Shown: positions 47,156-56,453 of the stretch, in pieces
Layout: the number at the start of each line of letters is the position of its first letter
Numbering within the stretch: position 1 is the first letter of the stretch
Assembly (NCBI GenBank): GCA_007996965.1
Contig: BIMP01000001.1
Span: 620,001-684,000, forward strand
Direction: 5' to 3'
DNA length: 64,000 bases
Source: a cyanobiont of Ornithocercus magnificus
GTDB lineage: Bacteria; Cyanobacteriota; Cyanobacteriia; PCC-6307; Cyanobiaceae
Translations under genes and position numbers: made by a program
The notes under the pieces: model-generated
Database searches by the model: none
What the model was told of the DNA's origin: nothing
The model's input: only the letters and a program-made list of their open reading frames with translations

Positions 47156-48323
47156 AGTCAAGCTGAACTTTTGAAATCAATGAGTCAGCCTCATAGATAC
47201 TGCCTCTAAAGATGATAAAGCCGTGTCGATCAGCATCTGAAGTTATTTTATTAATTTGATCACCAGGTTTAACCATCAACCGGGAGTAGATACAGCGTGG
47301 GTCACATGTAAGGGTATCCCAATTGTAAATAGCAGCAACTCTCCCTGGTTCAAAATTAAGAAAGCGAAGAGCAACAGGATTTCTCTCTGGAATATGGTAG
47401 TAATTAAACCGGTAACCAAGGCAATCTGAAATATACTGATCTAACAGATTAATGCCAGATGCTAAGGGTACTACTACCTCACTCGTCAGGACACCACCAC
47501 CTCTGTTTGCTGTTTCAACGAGATAAATCTTGCCTTTTTGAACTATGTATTCTGAATGCGTCATCCCGTAGTTGAAGTTAAATACAGAGCTTACTTTATT
47601 ATTAACTTGTACTATCTTATTATGGAGAGAGCTATCCAGGTCTCCTGGATAAGCAATGCCGAGTGCGACCTGAATTTCCTCACCACTCATGACCTTACTT
47701 CCACATGCAATCGATTGATAGCCTACGCTCGAAAATGCATATCCATCTATGGTAACTTGCTGGCCTGCGATAAATGTTTCGGCTAGTACAAGTCGTGAGT
47801 GGCTATTTGCCAATGCTGAAAAGAAGGCGGTTGATAGCTCATCAGGTTTGCCAACTTTGGTGACTCCAATGCTACCCCTATTATCAATTGGTTTAAGAAT
47901 AACTGGGTATCCAAAACCTTCAGCAAAAGCCAAAGCATCACTGGGTGACAGGCAGAGTTTGTAGTCTGGTATTAAGACTCCAGAGCTGCTTGCAAGCTTT
48001 CTCTGCAGGAATTTGTTGTTAGTCAGTTGTGCTGCTTCTAATGTTGGACCAGGGAGACCCAACTTGGTAGATATGGCAGCTTGGACAAGAAGACTATAAT
48101 CACATTGGTCTGAGATAACTGCATCTGGTTGTAACTGCTCAGCATAAGCAAGAATGGTGCTTAAGTCCCTGTTGTTTGTTATGCAAATGTCTTTAAAGAG
48201 CTTACAGAAACTTAGGCCTTTATCGGGGCAAATAGCATACAGATTGCAGTTCCATGTTGTGTGCAGACGATTGATCAAAGGGGCTTGTTCCCAGCCTGGA
48301 CTGATGATAAGTACTCGCTTCAT
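47148..48323 (-). CDS. ATP-grasp ligase
   Basis: A 391-residue ATP-grasp enzyme, which joins a carboxylate to an amine or thiol through an acyl phosphate. The N-terminal domain opens with KRVLIISPGWEQAPLINRL. The grasp domain has NNKFLQRKLASSSGVLIPDY, FGYPVILKPIDNRGSIGVTKV, LVLAETFIAGQQVTIDGYAF and the metal-binding VETANRGGG. It resembles the carbamoyl-phosphate-synthase-like and PurK-like ligases found in polysaccharide clusters. It is coupled to neuB (ATGA overlap) and to the RraA-like gene (8-bp overlap). It may attach an amino acid or other acyl group to the sugar; that is inference from context. Confidence 0.8.
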   Translation of the reverse strand: MKRVLIISPGWEQAPLINRLHTTWNCNLYAICPDKGLSFCKLFKDICITNNRDLSTILAYAEQLQPDAVISDQCDYSLLVQAAISTKLGLPGPTLEAAQLTNNKFLQRKLASSSGVLIPDYKLCLSPSDALAFAEGFGYPVILKPIDNRGSIGVTKVGKPDELSTAFFSALANSHSRLVLAETFIAGQQVTIDGYAFSSVGYQSIACGSKVMSGEEIQVALGIAYPGDLDSSLHNKIVQVNNKVSSVFNFNYGMTHSEYIVQKGKIYLVETANRGGGVLTSEVVVPLASGINLLDQYISDCLGYRFNYYHIPERNPVALRFLNFEPGRVAAIYNWDTLTCDPRCIYSRLMVKPGDQINKITSDADRHGFIIFRGSIYEADSLISKVQLDYA

Positions 48324-49336
48324 ACCTTACCTTTTAAGTCAGACCAATGAAGAAGAGATCCTGACTTGACTGTGTGGCTAAGCACAAAATGGCTCAAGAC
48401 TAACGACTCTTGGTTAACGTCGATACCTTTACGGTTACGAAGATAATCGAAGTCAGTAGCGGAAAGTTCTTCGCCCTCTCCTTTATCACAGCGTAGGACT
48501 AGACGGTAGCGGATCGTCTCACGAAAGCTGGCCTCAGATGCCTCCAAATCAAGGCGATCTTTATTACCACAAGCTACTTCAACTATTCGTATATTTTTCA
48601 CCATATAGGTGAACTGAGATGGTGTTAGGGAAAATGGAGCATCAGGAGAGTCTAGTATGCTATCTAAACGGAAGTGCTTCTCAAGCATATCAGCGCCAAG
48701 CGCAATAGCTGCTAATGCAACAGTGATGCCATCTGTGTGGTCAGAAAAACCAACAGGACACTTAAACATGTCACGGAAAGTCTTCATTCGCTTTAGATGT
48801 ACGATATTTGCAGGCGCTGGATACACGCTATTGCAATGAAAGATGGCATAATTTCTGTTCCCTTCACCTTGAAATATCTTGATGACCGAGGATATTTGCT
48901 CATAGCTAGCAATCCCGCTAGAGAAGAAAGTTGGCTTTCCGGTTGATGCAACCTTATGCACTAATTGAGGAAAAGTCCCTGCTTGAGCAGATGCTATCTT
49001 AAAGAATGGGACACCTATATCATCCATTATCCTAACTGCATCTAGATATGTTGGGGATGATGAGAAGAGCAGACCCCGGCAGTTCGCATACTCCAACAGC
49101 TCTAGATGCCAATCTTCAGGAAAATCTATTTGGGAGTGTAGTTCCCTGATTTCCTTGCTCGGCATATGCCATAACTTCCTGAGGTTAAGGCTCTGAAACT
49201 TGATAGCATCTACCCCAGTCTCAGCTGCGGCATCGATATGTTCCTTCGCACATTGGATGTCACCCTTATGGTTTGACCCCACTTCTGCAATGATGAAAGT
49301 TTGTCCTTGTCCAACTTTTTTTCCGGCTATTTCCAT
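48320..49336 (-). CDS. NeuB/PseI-family nonulosonic acid synthase
   Basis: It condenses phosphoenolpyruvate with a six-carbon 2,4-diacetamido or N-acetyl sugar to give a nine-carbon sialic-acid-like sugar. The TIM barrel has FIIAEVGSNHKGDIQCAKEHI, GVDAIKFQS, LLFSSSPTYLDAVRIMDDIGV, FFKIASAQ, FHCNSVYPAP, VGFSDHTDGITVALAAIALGA and LEKHFRLD. The last ~60 residues form the SAF (antifreeze-like) domain that closes the active site of a dimer partner. It has 338 residues, normal. It starts with ATG at 49336. The nearby pseB, pseC and pseF suggest pseudaminic acid or a close relative (PseI role), rather than N-acetylneuraminate. Confidence 0.92.
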   Translation of the reverse strand: MEIAGKKVGQGQTFIIAEVGSNHKGDIQCAKEHIDAAAETGVDAIKFQSLNLRKLWHMPSKEIRELHSQIDFPEDWHLELLEYANCRGLLFSSSPTYLDAVRIMDDIGVPFFKIASAQAGTFPQLVHKVASTGKPTFFSSGIASYEQISSVIKIFQGEGNRNYAIFHCNSVYPAPANIVHLKRMKTFRDMFKCPVGFSDHTDGITVALAAIALGADMLEKHFRLDSILDSPDAPFSLTPSQFTYMVKNIRIVEVACGNKDRLDLEASEASFRETIRYRLVLRCDKGEGEELSATDFDYLRNRKGIDVNQESLVLSHFVLSHTVKSGSLLHWSDLKGKV

Positions 49337-49800
49337 CTTGAGTAGATATAATTAGCTGTTAAGTTAAGTAAGAGTCTAAGGTGAATATGCTCTACTAATC
49401 TAACCCAATTTGAAAGCGGCACAAGTCTTGACAAAGTAGCTATCCATCCATTTAAGAATTGAGGTGTGTATCTTGAGTATTGAAGCTTAGCTATGATAGA
49501 AGGAATTAATTTATACATGCATTGGCATGGTATTTTAGTATATGTTACTAAGCTTATCAAGGTGATTAGGTCAGTCACAATGATTTAGCAGAATACTGCA
49601 CGTGTTGAGTTAATCTCCTGTGTTTAGCTTGTTTGCAGATCTTCACTTGTGATAATGACTAGCAATGCCTCACTAGTGTAAGAGATACCCTAATGAACTT
49701 TGTTACCTGTCGCAAAGACAATTGTAAAAGCAAAGGTAAAATTCTAGCAGAAACTAGAGCCAAATAATAAGAATACCTAGCTAGTCCTGGATCGAACTAT
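49337..49800. other. Gene-poor spacer between PseH-like gene and neuB
   Basis: About 460 AT-rich bases. One frame of 83 codons on the minus strand (49327-49578) ends inside the neuB start. It has no recognisable feature, and I do not call it. The break separates pseB-pseH from neuB and its partners, so neuB probably has its own promoter here. It might be decayed coding sequence. Confidence 0.45.
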
Positions 49801-50391
49801 TTATTGCCGCCACCACCAAAAAACCACTGATTGAGATTGCATCAAAGCACCTAGTGTAAAGCCATAGTGAGCAAAGGTAAGGTTGCTCGCTATATTTTTT
49901 CTGAAGACCTCGGCGAAAACCAACATATCTTTACCCCAACATTCTTGCATAAGTTGTATACCTTGATGTAGTAAGGTTGAGGCTAGACCAAAACCACGGA
50001 CTGCTGTGTCTAGAGAGAGATCAACACTTACATTGTCAGTAACGGGGTTTCGATCGAAGCGAATTTGACCGAGAGGATGGCTAGTTACGTCTACAGCAAC
50101 TAGAATCAACCTGTTTGGGTTTATAAGGCTGTTTTGGAACCATTGATTATGGTCTTCAGAAGTAATTGGTTTTGGAGAGAAGCTATTAGAACGTACCTCA
50201 GAGTCATTAGCCCAATGCAGAAGCAGAGGCTCATCAGAGTCGGCAGCCCTACGCAAATAAAGCTTTCTTCCCTTGTTGAGAGGAGTGGTGGGGCCATACT
50301 GGGTTCCCCAACTATCAACTAAGCTCCGGCTTTTACAAGATAGTAAGAGTTTACTTTCGGGGATAGTATACAAGGTGGGCCTTGTGGACAC
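49801..50391 (-). CDS. PseH-like N-acetyltransferase, probable remnant of a PseG-PseH fusion
   Basis: A 196-residue GNAT protein. The acetyltransferase domain (about residues 43-196) has LYLRRAADSDEPLLLHWAND, LGQIRFDRN, VDLSLDTAVRGFGLASTLL and FAEVFRKNIASNLTFAHYGF. These match the N-acetyltransferase that acetylates the 4-amine in pseudaminic acid synthesis. In several bacteria it is fused behind PseG. Here the first ~40 residues include RSLVDSWGTQYG, which looks like the last strand and LVDGxGxxR end of a PseG. The upstream frame closes at 50403, so the PseG body is gone. It starts at GTG 50391, with no clear ribosome-binding site. The acetyltransferase may still work. Confidence 0.75.
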   Translation of the reverse strand: MSTRPTLYTIPESKLLLSCKSRSLVDSWGTQYGPTTPLNKGRKLYLRRAADSDEPLLLHWANDSEVRSNSFSPKPITSEDHNQWFQNSLINPNRLILVAVDVTSHPLGQIRFDRNPVTDNVSVDLSLDTAVRGFGLASTLLHQGIQLMQECWGKDMLVFAEVFRKNIASNLTFAHYGFTLGALMQSQSVVFWWWRQ

Positions 50392-50530
50392 TAGCCAAGC
50401 TTATATTCCCTAGGGCATATGTTAATTGGGTCTAATAAAAAGCTGAGTAGCTAGCCTTTGGTCAATGCCAAAAGCAACTGTTGACGAATCTAGATTGTCC
50501 AAGTTGACATCACCATCATAGAAACACGAT

Positions 50531-51223
50531 TCATATTAGCTCTCTTAATAGGCAGAAAGCTTCAGCAACAGGTACACCAATCTGAGCACCACGCCAGCGG
50601 GCCAGATGTTCCACGGCCTGGGCTGACCTGGCATGAGGCCACGAACGCATCTCACTAATGTAGGCATCTAGTGCCTGTCGCTTGCGCTCCCATTGGTTAG
50701 TAATATCTACAAATAAGTTAGGGTGAAATGCTACTCCAGATCCTGGAGGTTGCCATTCTGTACTGCTAGATACTTCGAAACTCAATAAGCGCTTCACTGT
50801 ATTTCCTGGTGTTGGTCGGCAGGCAGTGACAACTGCCTCATGCAACCGCCGGTGGTCGATGTTAACATCACCAGCATGATGAACATAGATCACATTTGGG
50901 TGGCACTTTTGGACCCAGACTTCAACTAGCCTGGCTAGGTCTAGACGACTTATAGAATCGAGTCGATTATCAGGGAGATTAAGAAGCTTAACACTTGTTG
51001 TCCCAAGTATTGCCCCTGCTGTTTTAGCAGCTTGAGCCAAGATTGATATCTGCTCTTTGCCTCGGCGACGACCTTGATAATACTCTTGTCTAGATGTGGC
51101 GCCTTCAGCAACAATTAGCACTTGCACATAATCGCCAGCATCAGAATGTCGGGCTATGGTACCACCACAGCCTAGTACTTCGTCATCGGGATGGGCGGCA
51201 ACAACAAGAACTGAATCAGCCAT
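50531..51223 (-). CDS. PIG-L/LmbE-family deacetylase
   Basis: A zinc-dependent N-deacetylase of 230 residues, the family that deacetylates GlcNAc conjugates. The metal motif VVAAHPDDEVLGCGGTIARH is complete, and VIYVHHAGDVNIDHRRLHEA supplies the third metal ligand and the downstream His. The ATG overlaps the pseF stop by 8 bp, so it is in the pseB-pseC-pseF operon. Textbook pseudaminic acid synthesis has no deacetylase; here it could remove an acetyl group so that another acyl group can be put on, or act on the UDP-sugar. That is inference. Confidence 0.88.
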   Translation of the reverse strand: MADSVLVVAAHPDDEVLGCGGTIARHSDAGDYVQVLIVAEGATSRQEYYQGRRRGKEQISILAQAAKTAGAILGTTSVKLLNLPDNRLDSISRLDLARLVEVWVQKCHPNVIYVHHAGDVNIDHRRLHEAVVTACRPTPGNTVKRLLSFEVSSSTEWQPPGSGVAFHPNLFVDITNQWERKRQALDAYISEMRSWPHARSAQAVEHLARWRGAQIGVPVAEAFCLLRELI

Positions 51224-51920
51224 GAATTAGATATTGATCTAAAGCTGCATGCATTAGTTCTGCACGGTACCAGTCTTCCTCTGTGTCAATATCTTGTACA
51301 CGCCACCGCGGAAGTAATAAAGGGCGCGAGCCATCGAAAAAGTTGAGTGGGCTTCTCCAACGCTCTGGCCTAGCCCAATAGAATTGGCCAGCATCATGAA
51401 ATGCTTCTTCGAGGTCTTGACTACGCTTGGTAATAGCTTTAGGGTCAACAGAGACAGCATACCCATTAGTGTCAAGCCGTATAGCTCGCTCAATAGGAAA
51501 TGGGAAACTAGTTGCGGTGAATAGCAAGGTGTTAGTGTTAAACTGCTCTAGTTGCCAGGCGGCCTGAAGCAAATCATTTGGCTGTACAAACGGCGCTGTA
51601 GCATACAGACAGCATACGGCAGTCAATAACTCTAGGTGTAGAAGTGCCCAGTCGATTGCATGAGCCACTACATCTACTATATTAGCGTAGTCATCAGCAA
51701 GTCGACCAGGCCTAAGAAATGGGACACTAGCCCCCCAAGATCGCGCGACCGTAGCAATTTCAATGTCATCAGTGCTGACAATTATAGCGTCAAAGCACCC
51801 TGCTTTCATAGCAGCCTCAATTGACCATGCAATAACTGGTTTTCCTCTAAATGGGCGGATGTTCTTGTGTGGAATGCGTTTGCTACCTCCACGAGCTGGA
51901 ATTACACAGAGTTTTGTCAT
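51216..51920 (-). CDS. pseF: CMP-pseudaminic acid cytidylyltransferase-like protein
   Basis: It activates the nonulosonic acid with CTP to a CMP-sugar, the donor for transferases such as Maf. The N-terminal CTP-binding loop is LCVIPARGGSKRIPHKNIRPFRGKP, followed by AIIVSTDDIEIATVARSWGA and LADDYANIVDVVAHAI. The C-terminal part has DAGQFYWARPERW and the DIDTEEDW sequence of this family. It has 234 residues, the usual length for PseF/NeuA. It lies 7 bp after pseC. The neighbours favour PseF over NeuA. Confidence 0.9.
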   Translation of the reverse strand: MTKLCVIPARGGSKRIPHKNIRPFRGKPVIAWSIEAAMKAGCFDAIIVSTDDIEIATVARSWGASVPFLRPGRLADDYANIVDVVAHAIDWALLHLELLTAVCCLYATAPFVQPNDLLQAAWQLEQFNTNTLLFTATSFPFPIERAIRLDTNGYAVSVDPKAITKRSQDLEEAFHDAGQFYWARPERWRSPLNFFDGSRPLLLPRWRVQDIDTEEDWYRAELMHAALDQYLIHG

Positions 51921-51927
51921 GCTATCT

Positions 51928-53103
51928 TTATACTAACATGGCTAGAATAGCAGTAAGAGTATCTACCACATGCTGTTGATCTTGGCTACTTAGCCTAGGA
52001 AATAATGGCAGGCTAATAGCGCTGGTAGCGTAGTGTTCGGCTTTTGGAAAATCACCCTGCTGAAACCCAAGCTGTCGGTAATAAGGTTGTAGATGTACAG
52101 GAGAGTAGTGAAGCTGCACGCCTATGCCTGCTAGCCGTAGCCTCTCAAACACATGCCGATGTACTTGCGCGCTTTGGTTACGAAGACAAATCACTGCTAA
52201 ATGTGCAGCCGAATAAACACCAGAAGGAATATCAAGAAGGCTAACCGGCAAACCTACCGTCAATAATCGGTAATGCTCTAACAGCTGGTTTCTTTTCTCA
52301 ACAGTAGTTTTCAGACGTTGTAATTGGCTGCAGCCTAAAGCAGCCTGAAAGTCAGTCATACGATAATTAAATCCGAGCGTTTGTTGTTCATAACTCCAAG
52401 GTCCTGCAGCAGGAAACTGAAACTCGCTAGTATCCTTAGTGACACCATGATTCCGTAGCTGTTGCATTTGTCTAGCCAAGTGCTGGCTATTGGTGGTAGC
52501 GACACCACCTTCGCCAGTTGTGATGATCTTTACGGCATGAAAGCTAAATACACAAATATCACTGTAGCGACAATTACCGATTAGTTCCCCCTGATAGCTG
52601 CCGCCAATAGCATGACTAGCATCCTCGATTATGCAAAATCCGTAGAGATTAGCTAAGGCTGCAATAGCTCTCATGTCGCAACTAGTACCAGCAAGGTGGA
52701 CAGGTATGATGGCCTTAGGCAGCGTGCCTCTAACTTCTGCTTCTTGAAGCTTACGTACCAAGCTAGGTATGTTAATCAGTCCTGTCTCCAAATTTATGTC
52801 AACAAAGTCAATATCAGCGCCACAATAACGAGCGCAGTTTGCTGAGGCGACAAACGTGATCGGGGATGTCCAGACATGATCTCCTAAAGTCAGACCAACT
52901 GAACGGCAAGCCAGATGTAATGCACTAGTAGCACTATTAACAGCAACTGCATGTTGTGCACCTACCTTCTCAGCAATGTTATTTTCGAAAGCTGGGACAG
53001 CAGGTCCTTGAGTTAGAAATGGGCTACGAAGAACATCGACGACGGCATCGATATCTGCCTCTGTAACTGTCTGATGTCCGTAGGGTAGGAAAGGCTGGTT
53101 CAC
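51928..53103 (-). CDS. pseC: UDP-4-amino-4,6-dideoxy-N-acetyl-beta-L-altrosamine transaminase
   Basis: A PLP aminotransferase of the DegT/DnrJ/EryC1 family that aminates C4 of the PseB product. Features are FLPYGHQTVTEADIDAVVDVL, the start typical of PseC, then VAVNSATSALHLACRSVGL, HVWTSPITFVASANCARYCGA, IEDASHAIGGSYQGE and the PLP-lysine site VFSFHAVKIITTGEGGVATT. NHGVTKDTSEF and GFNYRMTDFQAALGCSQLQRL follow. It has 391 residues, normal. It starts with GTG at 53103, which overlaps the pseB stop (GTGA). Confidence 0.93.
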   Translation of the reverse strand: MNQPFLPYGHQTVTEADIDAVVDVLRSPFLTQGPAVPAFENNIAEKVGAQHAVAVNSATSALHLACRSVGLTLGDHVWTSPITFVASANCARYCGADIDFVDINLETGLINIPSLVRKLQEAEVRGTLPKAIIPVHLAGTSCDMRAIAALANLYGFCIIEDASHAIGGSYQGELIGNCRYSDICVFSFHAVKIITTGEGGVATTNSQHLARQMQQLRNHGVTKDTSEFQFPAAGPWSYEQQTLGFNYRMTDFQAALGCSQLQRLKTTVEKRNQLLEHYRLLTVGLPVSLLDIPSGVYSAAHLAVICLRNQSAQVHRHVFERLRLAGIGVQLHYSPVHLQPYYRQLGFQQGDFPKAEHYATSAISLPLFPRLSSQDQQHVVDTLTAILAMLV

Positions 53104-54116
53104 TGAGGCTGAAAATATGGGTCAATATGTTCTCGGACTAGAGCACGCAACTGATCAACAGTTAAAAAATCAGGATTGCTACCAGAGTTGTAGGCAAAAC
53201 CAGCAGGGACTGGTTTTGCTGTCAAGCCTATTGATGCATAACGTTCTTGAAAAGAGCTATTACTTGGGAGAATAGCAAAGTAGTTACCCAGATCAACGGT
53301 TGAAAAGCTATCAGATATAGTAATCATCTCCTCATGTATTTTCTCGCCAGGACGGATGCCTACGATTGGCTTTTTGCAACTAGGACAGATTGCCTCAGCA
53401 ACATCGGTAATCCGGTAGCTAGGGATCTTTGGCACGAACAACTCTCCACCTAGTGCATGGCACAGTACCCAAAGTACCATTTCTACGCCCTCGCGCAAGG
53501 AAATATTAAAACGAGTCATAGCTGGGTTAGTGATTGGTAGGGTGCCAAACTTTGCTTTTTCAAGAAAAAATGGTATTACCGAGCCACGTGAGCCCATCAC
53601 ATTACCATAACGAACCACTGAGTAACGTAGATCTCGAGCTCCTTTAGCATTATTAGCTGCTATAAATATTTTGTCTGAGCACAGTTTAGTGGCGCCGTAC
53701 AAATTGATTGGCGCTGCAGCTTTATCTGTGCTTAAAGCTACAACACGTCGTACACTAGAATCTAGGCATGCTTGGACAACATTCTCTGCACCAAGTACAT
53801 TAGTCTTGATAAACTCTATCGGATTATGCTCAGCAGCTGGTACTTGTTTTAATGCGGCTGCATGAACTACTGTGTCTATATGTTCGAGAGCTCGACGTAA
53901 GCGGTCCTGATCACGCACGTCACCAATAAAGAATCTCAGCTGTGGAAAATCAGATGCAGGGAAAAGCTGCTGTATCTCCCACTGTTTTAATTCATCTCGA
54001 CTATAGATTACAATTTGCCGGACCGCTGGATAAGATTTTAAGACATGGGAGATAAAAGCTTTGCCAAAACTTCCAGTTCCTCCCGTAATTAGCAGGCCGC
54101 TTGATTCATTAAACAT
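53100..54116 (-). CDS. pseB: UDP-N-acetylglucosamine 4,6-dehydratase (inverting)
   Basis: PseB removes water from UDP-GlcNAc and inverts C5, the first step of pseudaminic acid synthesis. The NADP-binding loop is [46 protein letters not shown] is the family signature, and the catalytic [21 protein letters not shown] carries the Asp, Lys and Tyr. [17 protein letters not shown] follows. I use the ATG at 54116 (MFNESSG), which overlaps the uvrB stop by 8 bp; the frame extends 18 codons further inside uvrB. The island thus begins flush with uvrB and may be driven by the uvrB promoter. Confidence 0.93.
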   Translation of the reverse strand: MFNESSGLLITGGTGSFGKAFISHVLKSYPAVRQIVIYSRDELKQWEIQQLFPASDFPQLRFFIGDVRDQDRLRRALEHIDTVVHAAALKQVPAAEHNPIEFIKTNVLGAENVVQACLDSSVRRVVALSTDKAAAPINLYGATKLCSDKIFIAANNAKGARDLRYSVVRYGNVMGSRGSVIPFFLEKAKFGTLPITNPAMTRFNISLREGVEMVLWVLCHALGGELFVPKIPSYRITDVAEAICPSCKKPIVGIRPGEKIHEEMITISDSFSTVDLGNYFAILPSNSSFQERYASIGLTAKPVPAGFAYNSGSNPDFLTVDQLRALVREHIDPYFQPQ

Positions 54117-56202
54117 CCTGGTGTGTGCCTTGAGCACATGATGCAGTAGTTTTTGCCATTTCAGGTTCACCAGTAAGCTTTTGCTGCAATTGCTTGACCT
54201 GATCGCGCAGTTTAGCTGCTTCTTCGAAATTAAGACTCTTTGCTGCTTCTCTCATTCTAACTTCCAGCTGCCTAATTAATTCTGGTAGACTGTCTAAGTC
54301 TACTTCTATATTATCGCTTCCGTCTGAAATCTTTTCTGCCCCATCATTAATCTGCAGAGCGCTTTCACTTAGCATGCCTTCTTTGAGGCAGCGCGATAGC
54401 TCTATAAGATCCAGGATTGAGTTATTCGATTTTTTACTTACTGCTTTAGGAATAATACCATGCCTTTCATTGTAAGCTTGCTGTATACTACGACGACGGT
54501 CAGTTTCTTCAATTGCTTTTGCTATAGACTTTGTGAGATTATCTGCATAAAGTAATGCAACTCCCTCCACATGGCGTGCCGCACGACCAATTGTCTGTAT
54601 TAACGACCGCTCTGCTCTCAAGAAACCCTCTTTGTCAGCATCAAGGATTATCACTAGTGAGACTTCTGGTAAGTCTAAGCCTTCTCGCAACAGGTTTACC
54701 CCTACCAGTACATCATACTTCCCTATCTGAAGATCCTGAATAATCTCTATTCGCTCAATTGAATGAACTTCTGAATGTAAGTAGCGTACCCGAACACCAT
54801 TCTCTGCCAAGTAGTCAGTCAGGTCCTCTGCCATTCTCTTGGTCAGTGTTGTTATTAGTACCCGCTGCCGCTTCACAGTACGCATGTTGATCTCACTTAG
54901 CAAATCATCTACTTGACCTGCAGTTGGTCGCACCTCAACCACTGGATCAAGAACCCCTGTTGGCCGGATTATCTGTTCAGTTATTCTGCCACCACTTATC
55001 TTTAGCTCCCAATCACCTGGTGTTGCACTTACAAATATTGTGCTTTCAGTTTTGTCCCAAAACTCTTCACTCTTTAAAGGCCGATTGTCTGCTGCACTTG
55101 GTAGTCGAAAGCCATGGTCGATCAATACTTTCTTGCGAGCTTGGTCACCGTTGTACATAGCCTTTAGCTGTGGACAAGTCACATGACTCTCGTCTACAAT
55201 TAATAACCAGTCTTTAGGAAAGTAATCAATCAGACACTCAGGCGGTGATCCTTCAGCACGGTCTGCTAGATGTCGAGCATAATTCTCGACGCCGTTGCAG
55301 TAGCCAACCTGCTGTAGCATTTCCAGGTCATATGTTGTGCGTTGTCCTAGGCGCTGTGCCTCCAAAAGCTTGCCTTCACTGCTAAGAAGTTTTAGCTGGT
55401 CTTCCAGTTCAGCATGAATTGCTTTCATTGCGTTATCTAAACGGTCTTTTGGTGTTACAAAGTGCTTAGCTGGGTAGATATTTATAGCTTCTAAGCTTCG
55501 CAAGGTCTTCCCAGTAGTTGGATTTATATAGCAGATCGACTCCACTTCATCGCCAAAAAATCCGATCCGCACTAACGTGTCTTCATAGGCTGGTCCAATT
55601 TCGATTACATCACCTTTGACACGGAAGCTACCACGAGTGACCTCAATATCGTTTCGACAGTATTGATTATTCACTAGTCTCCGAAGTGAGTCGCGCACAT
55701 CGAGAACTTTACCTACCTTAAATTTAACTGCTGCCTTAAGATATTCACTAGGAATTCCAAGGCCATAGATGCAGCTAATTGAAGCCACAACGATTACATC
55801 CTGACGCTCGAATAGGGAGCGTGTAGCTGAGTGACGCAACATATCAATATCTTCATTAACTGAAGCTGTCTTAGCAATGTATGTATCGCTCACTGGTACA
55901 TAAGCTTCAGGCTGGTAGTAATCGTAGTAGGAAATAAAGTATTCAACAGCATTGTGCGGGAAGAAACCCCGCAGCTCATTGCATAGTTGTGCTGCTAGCG
56001 TTTTGTTGTGAGCTAGTACTAAGGTTGGGCGACCTATCTTCGCAATGACATTAGCGACTGTAAACGTTTTGCCTGTGCCTGTTGCGCCGAGCAAGGTCTG
56101 ATAGCGCTGACCTTGCTGGATGCCATCTACCAGTTGCGCAATTGCCGCTGGTTGGTCTCCCTGAGGTGTATATGGTGCTCTCAAGATGTAGTTATTCATC
56201 AT
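54109..56202 (-). CDS. uvrB: Excinuclease ABC subunit B
   Basis: UvrB is the damage-verifying helicase-like subunit of nucleotide excision repair. It has [18 protein letters not shown], Walker [18 protein letters not shown], and the beta-hairpin region [50 protein letters not shown] (motif II), [21 protein letters not shown] and QTIGRAARH follow. The C-terminal UVR domain that binds UvrA/UvrC is present ([27 protein letters not shown]). It has 697 residues, a short cyanobacterial tail included. It is upstream of and overlapping pseB. Confidence 0.97.
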   Translation of the reverse strand: MMNNYILRAPYTPQGDQPAAIAQLVDGIQQGQRYQTLLGATGTGKTFTVANVIAKIGRPTLVLAHNKTLAAQLCNELRGFFPHNAVEYFISYYDYYQPEAYVPVSDTYIAKTASVNEDIDMLRHSATRSLFERQDVIVVASISCIYGLGIPSEYLKAAVKFKVGKVLDVRDSLRRLVNNQYCRNDIEVTRGSFRVKGDVIEIGPAYEDTLVRIGFFGDEVESICYINPTTGKTLRSLEAINIYPAKHFVTPKDRLDNAMKAIHAELEDQLKLLSSEGKLLEAQRLGQRTTYDLEMLQQVGYCNGVENYARHLADRAEGSPPECLIDYFPKDWLLIVDESHVTCPQLKAMYNGDQARKKVLIDHGFRLPSAADNRPLKSEEFWDKTESTIFVSATPGDWELKISGGRITEQIIRPTGVLDPVVEVRPTAGQVDDLLSEINMRTVKRQRVLITTLTKRMAEDLTDYLAENGVRVRYLHSEVHSIERIEIIQDLQIGKYDVLVGVNLLREGLDLPEVSLVIILDADKEGFLRAERSLIQTIGRAARHVEGVALLYADNLTKSIAKAIEETDRRRSIQQAYNERHGIIPKAVSKKSNNSILDLIELSRCLKEGMLSESALQINDGAEKISDGSDNIEVDLDSLPELIRQLEVRMREAAKSLNFEEAAKLRDQVKQLQQKLTGEPEMAKTTASCAQGTHQDV

Positions 56203-56453
56203 TGATGCTTAGGTCAATAGTTTAGCTCGTGCTCCGGGCATTAATAATAGCAATAAACTTGACAAAAGTGGTTGGTGATCTACAGTGGGTGGTTAATGCT
56301 GCTTGGTAGTGCACGGGCTATTCATGATAAGAGAAATAGTCAGCTAGCGTGAGGACTAGGCCAGAAAAGGGAGAGCCCCATACATGGTCAAGAAGGTTAT
56401 CTAACGACGGCTGTCCTAGTGCTCTCTTGGTTTGAGGAGCTCATGTGCTGATT

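Noticed and set aside
48320-49336. True N-acetylneuraminic acid synthesis (NeuB)
   Set aside because: There is no NeuC-type epimerase; pseB and pseC beside it indicate a 2,4-diamino 6-deoxy precursor instead.
49327-49578. Possible 83-residue gene upstream of neuB
   Set aside because: Not recognisable, AT-rich, overlaps the neuB start; it may be decayed sequence, but I cannot show it.
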